A stretch of 17,590 bases of DNA from an uncultured Eubacteriales bacterium (lineage in GTDB: Bacteria; Bacillota; Clostridia; Peptostreptococcales; Anaerovoracaceae): contig URGK01000057.1 of NCBI GenBank assembly GCA_900547295.1, positions 1 through 17,590 on the forward strand, given 5' to 3'. Position numbers and translations under genes: made by a program. Positions 15,200 to 17,590 of this stretch are shown piece by piece (positions within the stretch are counted from its first letter, which is position 1; the number at the start of each line of letters is the position of its first letter). The notes under the pieces are model-generated. The model had not been told where the DNA came from and searched no databases. It saw only the letters and a program-made list of their open reading frames with translations.

Positions 15200-15228
15200 A
15201 GATAGCAGATCTCATTTCCTACTTGAAA
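15200..15228 (-). promoter_or_regulatory. Putative promoter of the acidic-protein operon
   Basis: Minus strand TTTCAA (15228-15223), 17 bases, CTATCT (15205-15200). The -10 is weak, which fits dependence on an activator bound at the adjacent direct repeats. Confidence 0.4.
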
Positions 15229-15256
15229 CTGTATGAAAAGTGTCATAAAAGTGTCA
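15225..15256 (-). promoter_or_regulatory. Tandem OmpR-type regulator box, 11-base period
   Basis: On the plus strand AAAAGTGTCA occurs at 15236-15245 and again, identically, at 15247-15256, an 11-base period. A weaker third unit (15225-15234, 6 of 10 matching) runs into the -35. On the minus strand the units read TGACACTTTT. OmpR/PhoB-family regulators bind 11-base direct repeats just upstream of, or overlapping, the -35, which is this geometry. The operon below encodes such a regulator, so positive autoregulation is inferred. Confidence 0.6.
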
Positions 15257-15272
15257 CAGAAAACCACAAAAA

Positions 15273-15300
15273 ACAGATGGACAAAAGCAAGTCCATCTGT
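15273..15300 (-). terminator. Intrinsic terminator of the ammonia-lyase gene
   Basis: A perfect 10-base stem ACAGATGGAC/GTCCATCTGT with an 8-base loop, followed on the minus strand by six T. A second small hairpin, GGTTTC-ACCCT-GAAACC (15319-15335), lies between it and the stop codon and may stabilise the 3' end. Confidence 0.85.
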
Positions 15301-15357
15301 AAAAAGCTAATCTATGTAGGTTTCACCCTGAAACCCAATGGAGATCGGTTTATTTAA

Positions 15358-15876
15358 TTAAGCGTTTGCCTTTCTGTATGCATCAGCATCTGCTACGAAT
15401 TCAGGATCTGCGAATTCAGGTCTCTGTAATGGCTTCTTAACCATAAGAGTACCAGTACCATATGCGCAAAGTTCAGGTGGGTTGATCATTTCTGCGCCTG
15501 ATCCGTTGATTACGTTGCCGTCAGCATCCTTTGAATCCTTCATCCATTTGTAAGCGAAGAATTTGCAAGTAAGTGAAGTGTTACCAACCTTTTCGATATA
15601 TCCGCCGTATTCCATCCAGTCGCCTGCGAATACTGGAGCAGTGTATCTAACTTCTGAGTAACCTACGAATAATGATTCGTCACCGTGAAGTCTGATAGCG
15701 AGTTCTGTTCCAACGTCTCCCCATGCAGTTACGATGTGTGCGCCTTCTACAAGTTCACCAGCATAGTGAGCATCGCCAGCTGACATTCTTGTCTTTAAGT
15801 TTACATATGAACCGATCATCTTAGGGTTGTTTTCTCTCTCCATTATGCATTCTAAAACTGTCTTAATCTTAGCCAT
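15358..15876 (-). CDS. kal: Hotdog-fold beta-amino-acyl-CoA ammonia-lyase (3-aminobutyryl-CoA / beta-alanyl-CoA type)
   Basis: 172 residues; AGGAGG at 15889-15884. The core RMSAGDAHYAGELVEGAHIV (30-49) and AWGDVGTELAIRLHGDES (51-68), then TAPVFAGDWMEYGGYI (79-94), match the hotdog family holding 3-aminobutyryl-CoA ammonia-lyase (Kal, lysine fermentation) and beta-alanyl-CoA ammonia-lyase of clostridia. These remove ammonia from a 3-aminoacyl-CoA to give the enoyl-CoA. It is longer than the usual 125-145 residues because of an insert at about 111-130 and a tail. No other lysine-fermentation genes (kamA, kamDE, kdd, kce) are present. Codons are strongly biased (ATC for Ile, mainly GGT/GGC for Gly), unlike neighbours rich in ATA, pointing to high expression. 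Which substrate is used cannot be told; the symbol is tentative. Confidence 0.7.
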   Translation of the reverse strand: MAKIKTVLECIMERENNPKMIGSYVNLKTRMSAGDAHYAGELVEGAHIVTAWGDVGTELAIRLHGDESLFVGYSEVRYTAPVFAGDWMEYGGYIEKVGNTSLTCKFFAYKWMKDSKDADGNVINGSGAEMINPPELCAYGTGTLMVKKPLQRPEFADPEFVADADAYRKANA

Positions 15877-15949
15877 TTTAAATCCTCCTAAATTTTATAA
15901 ATTATTATGTTGTGCATTCATTCTCACAACCGTTTTTCTTTACAATTAA

Positions 15950-15978
15950 ATAATACTATTTTGAACCTTTACTGTCAA
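15950..15978 (-). promoter_or_regulatory. Strong promoter of the ammonia-lyase gene
   Basis: Minus strand perfect TTGACA (15978-15973), 17 bases, TATTAT (15955-15950). It gives a leader of about 65 bases without a clear stem. This is among the best promoters in the window, in line with the gene's codon bias. Confidence 0.75.
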
Positions 15979-16062
15979 TGGGTTTGTTAATATTTTATCT
16001 AAATTTAAAGCGAAAAAATTCAACAAAAAAGACTATCAACATTTATAAAAAAACAGTAACAA

Positions 16063-16105
16063 AAACACAGCAACTTTGTATTTTTTTCTGAAAATTGCTG
16101 TGTTT
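16063..16105 (-). terminator. Terminator of the 186-residue protein gene
   Basis: AAACACAGCAA (16063-16073) pairs perfectly with TTGCTGTGTTT (16095-16105) around a 21-base loop that can itself pair weakly (A run against T run). On the minus strand T's follow. The stem begins 9 bases after the stop codon. Confidence 0.7.
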
Positions 16106-16113
16106 AAAATCCT

Positions 16114-16674
16114 TTATTTTTTAGGCTTCTGAGGTACATAGTGACGTCCGGAATAATCATATTTAATGTCAATCATACATATAGCATTGGCTATATCATT
16201 CTCGTCCTTTGATTTAAGCGCATTCAGTATAGGCTCATCGGCTTTGCAGGTATTTTCGAGATAATCTATGTAGCCTGCAACACTGTCAAAGTCCTCCGGT
16301 TTCTCTCCGTTTACCGCAAAGATTTCAAACGACTCGTTAAAAACAAATGCATACATTTCATCAAGATTATTTGTAGTCTCTATTGTCAGCTTAAGGCCGT
16401 TTTCGTGAAACATCTCACCTGTAAGCTCTCTGAATGAAATCGATGCAGGATTCTCTTCATCTGCCGCCCTTTCAAGCTTCTCGTGAAACTCTCTGATGCT
16501 CTGACCCAGAACCTCTTTGTTAGGCTCATACCACGACTTCATAACATCTATAATCATAAGAGCAAGATTCTTTGTCTCTGAGCCGTACCACAGCGAGTCA
16601 AGGTGGTATCCCCAGTCATTCTCCACTACTATATTCACAAGATATATCTGGCTGTATTTAACTCCTTCAGTCAT
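16114..16674 (-). CDS. Uncharacterised acidic cytoplasmic protein
   Basis: 186 residues, not recognised. ATG 16674 follows AAAAGGAG. No signal peptide, membrane segment or cysteine motif. It reads as a soluble alpha/beta protein: strand YLVNIVVEN (11-19), aromatic stretch WGYHLDSLWYGSETKNLALMI (21-41), acidic helices (60-80), LKLTIETTN then MYAFVFNESFEIFAVNG (110-140), and a C-terminus DYSGRHYVPQKPKK. Transcribed alone: a TATAAT (minus strand, 16711-16706) lies upstream and a hairpin follows. It sits between the truncated aldo/keto reductase and the ammonia-lyase, which say nothing about its role. Confidence 0.75.
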   Translation of the reverse strand: MTEGVKYSQIYLVNIVVENDWGYHLDSLWYGSETKNLALMIIDVMKSWYEPNKEVLGQSIREFHEKLERAADEENPASISFRELTGEMFHENGLKLTIETTNNLDEMYAFVFNESFEIFAVNGEKPEDFDSVAGYIDYLENTCKADEPILNALKSKDENDIANAICMIDIKYDYSGRHYVPQKPKK

Positions 16675-16782
16675 AAATTCATTCTCCTTTTGTATGTATA
16701 TGTACCATTATACACTAATCCAAAGTCAAAAGAAACAGAAACAAAGCTGTGACATTTAAATCGGTTTAAAAACGTCTATCAG

Positions 16783-17520
16783 TTACTTTCTGTTCCACTC
16801 TTTCATGCTGCTGCCCTGCTGTTCTACAAATCCTCGATGCCCATATACAGTAATCTGTGCAAGAGCATCTTCCAGTGCGGCAAACTCCTCCTCTATAAGC
16901 GATATATTCCATGCTCCCAGATTTTCAAGAATGCGCTGCTGGTTTTTATAGCCCGGAATAGGCACAACATTAGGATATTTATGAAGCATCCAGCTCAAAG
17001 AAATCTGTGCCATTGTCACATTCTTGCGCTCTGCATAGCTTCCCAAAAGTTCAAGAACAGGCTGATTTGCTTCCATATTCTCTTTGCGCAGCTGCGGTAC
17101 AAATTTTCTCACATCATCACTGTGGGAAAAATCCGAGTTTACAGTTACTTTACCGGATAAAAAGCCGCTGGCAATCGGGGAAAAAGGTACAACACCGATA
17201 TTGTGTTCAATGCAGTATGGAATAACCTCCTCCTCTACTCCGCGTTCCAGCATGGAATATATATTCTGAACTGCCGAAAGCGGCGTTACTTTATGCGCAC
17301 GATTGATTACATCAACATCTACCTGAGACAGCCCCCAGCCGCGTATCAGTCCCTCACAAATGAGTTTTCCCATTACCTCTGCCACATCCTCTACCGGAAT
17401 ATCAGGATTTATACGATGCAGATAGTAAATGTCTGCATAATCTGTCTTTAGTCTTTCCAGTGAAGCTGTTAAGTGCTCCCGCATGGCAGCTTCAAGCCCC
17501 TTTGAACGATAGAAAGCTGT
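16783..17520 (-). pseudogene. Aldo/keto reductase, C-terminal part only (5' truncated)
   Basis: The minus frame runs from an in-frame TAG (17523-17521) to the stop at 16783. Homology to the aldo/keto reductase family starts at about SKGLEAAMREHLTASLERL and continues normally: DYADIYYLHRIN (with the catalytic-pocket His), GLIRGWGLSQVDVD, AVQNIYSMLERGVEEEVIPYC, VVPFSPIASGFLSG, PIPGYKNQQRILENLGAW and a complete C-terminus. The first 80-100 residues of the barrel, which hold the catalytic Asp, Tyr and Lys, are absent in every frame of the remaining 70 bases. An internal ATG at 17484 has no convincing Shine-Dalgarno. The product would be inactive as an NADPH-dependent reductase. Either a real deletion junction near 17505-17525 or an assembly fault explains it. 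Confidence 0.7.
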
Positions 17521-17590
17521 CTAATGCATATACCGAAAACATTAACAGCCAATTGCGCACATACCTTTCTGTTTCAAGAGGAATAAGCAA

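Noticed and set aside
16755..16770. TTTAAA-TCGG-TTTAAA inverted repeat after the aldo/keto reductase fragment
   Set aside because: The stem is only A-T pairs without a following T run, too weak to call a terminator or operator.
1..17590. CRISPR array, tRNA, rRNA, insertion sequence or prophage
   Set aside because: I saw no regularly spaced repeats, no tRNA cloverleaf or rRNA sequence, and no transposase, integrase or phage structural protein.

Overview
The window looks like a chromosomal segment of an anaerobic, probably spore-forming member of the Clostridia (Bacillota). Base composition is fairly AT-rich. Ribosome binding sites are strong AGGAGG types, and most promoters read as sigma-A boxes with 17-base spacers. 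Two genes, a TepA-like ClpP homologue and a YlmC/YmxH-family PRC-barrel protein, are typical of spore formers. A hotdog-fold CoA ammonia-lyase suggests amino-acid fermentation. I cannot name the genus; Lachnospiraceae or Anaerovoracaceae-like lineages are guesses. No rRNA, tRNA, CRISPR array, IS element or phage gene is visible.

Layout. 1-3300: a secreted transglutaminase-fold protein (minus strand, cut by the window edge) faces a LytTR response regulator and AgrC-like sensor kinase (plus strand). The shared spacer holds two 13-base direct repeats exactly 21 bases apart, the geometry of LytTR-regulator sites, oriented toward the transglutaminase gene. 3300-7450 (minus): a CPA2 cation/proton antiporter with two RCK_C domains, an orphan TadZ/CpaE-like ParA-family protein that lacks both Walker A lysines, and a TepA-like protease. 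7508-7747: the YmxH-like gene, divergent from the protease across a 24-base near-palindrome. 7780-9620 (minus): a frameshifted COG2426 membrane protein, then a PnuC-type transporter overlapping a PNPOx-fold flavoprotein, preceded by a structured leader of about 100 nt. 9650-11290 (plus): MarR regulator and a YczE-like membrane protein fused to two CBS domains.

11347-15260 (minus): what I find the most interesting unit. A secreted, very acidic, internally duplicated helical protein is followed by an OmpR-type response regulator, a two-TM histidine kinase and a secreted NlpC/P60 hydrolase with Ig-like and peptidoglycan-binding-like regions. Upstream of the acidic gene lies an exact tandem 10-mer at 11-base period directly abutting a -35 box, the layout of OmpR/PhoB-family activator sites. 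The inference is a cell-envelope two-component system that controls a CpxP/Spy-like secreted partner and a wall hydrolase. 15270-17590 (minus): the ammonia-lyase with its own consensus promoter, terminator and high-expression codon use, an unrecognised 186-residue acidic protein, and the 3' part of an aldo/keto reductase whose N-terminal half is missing.
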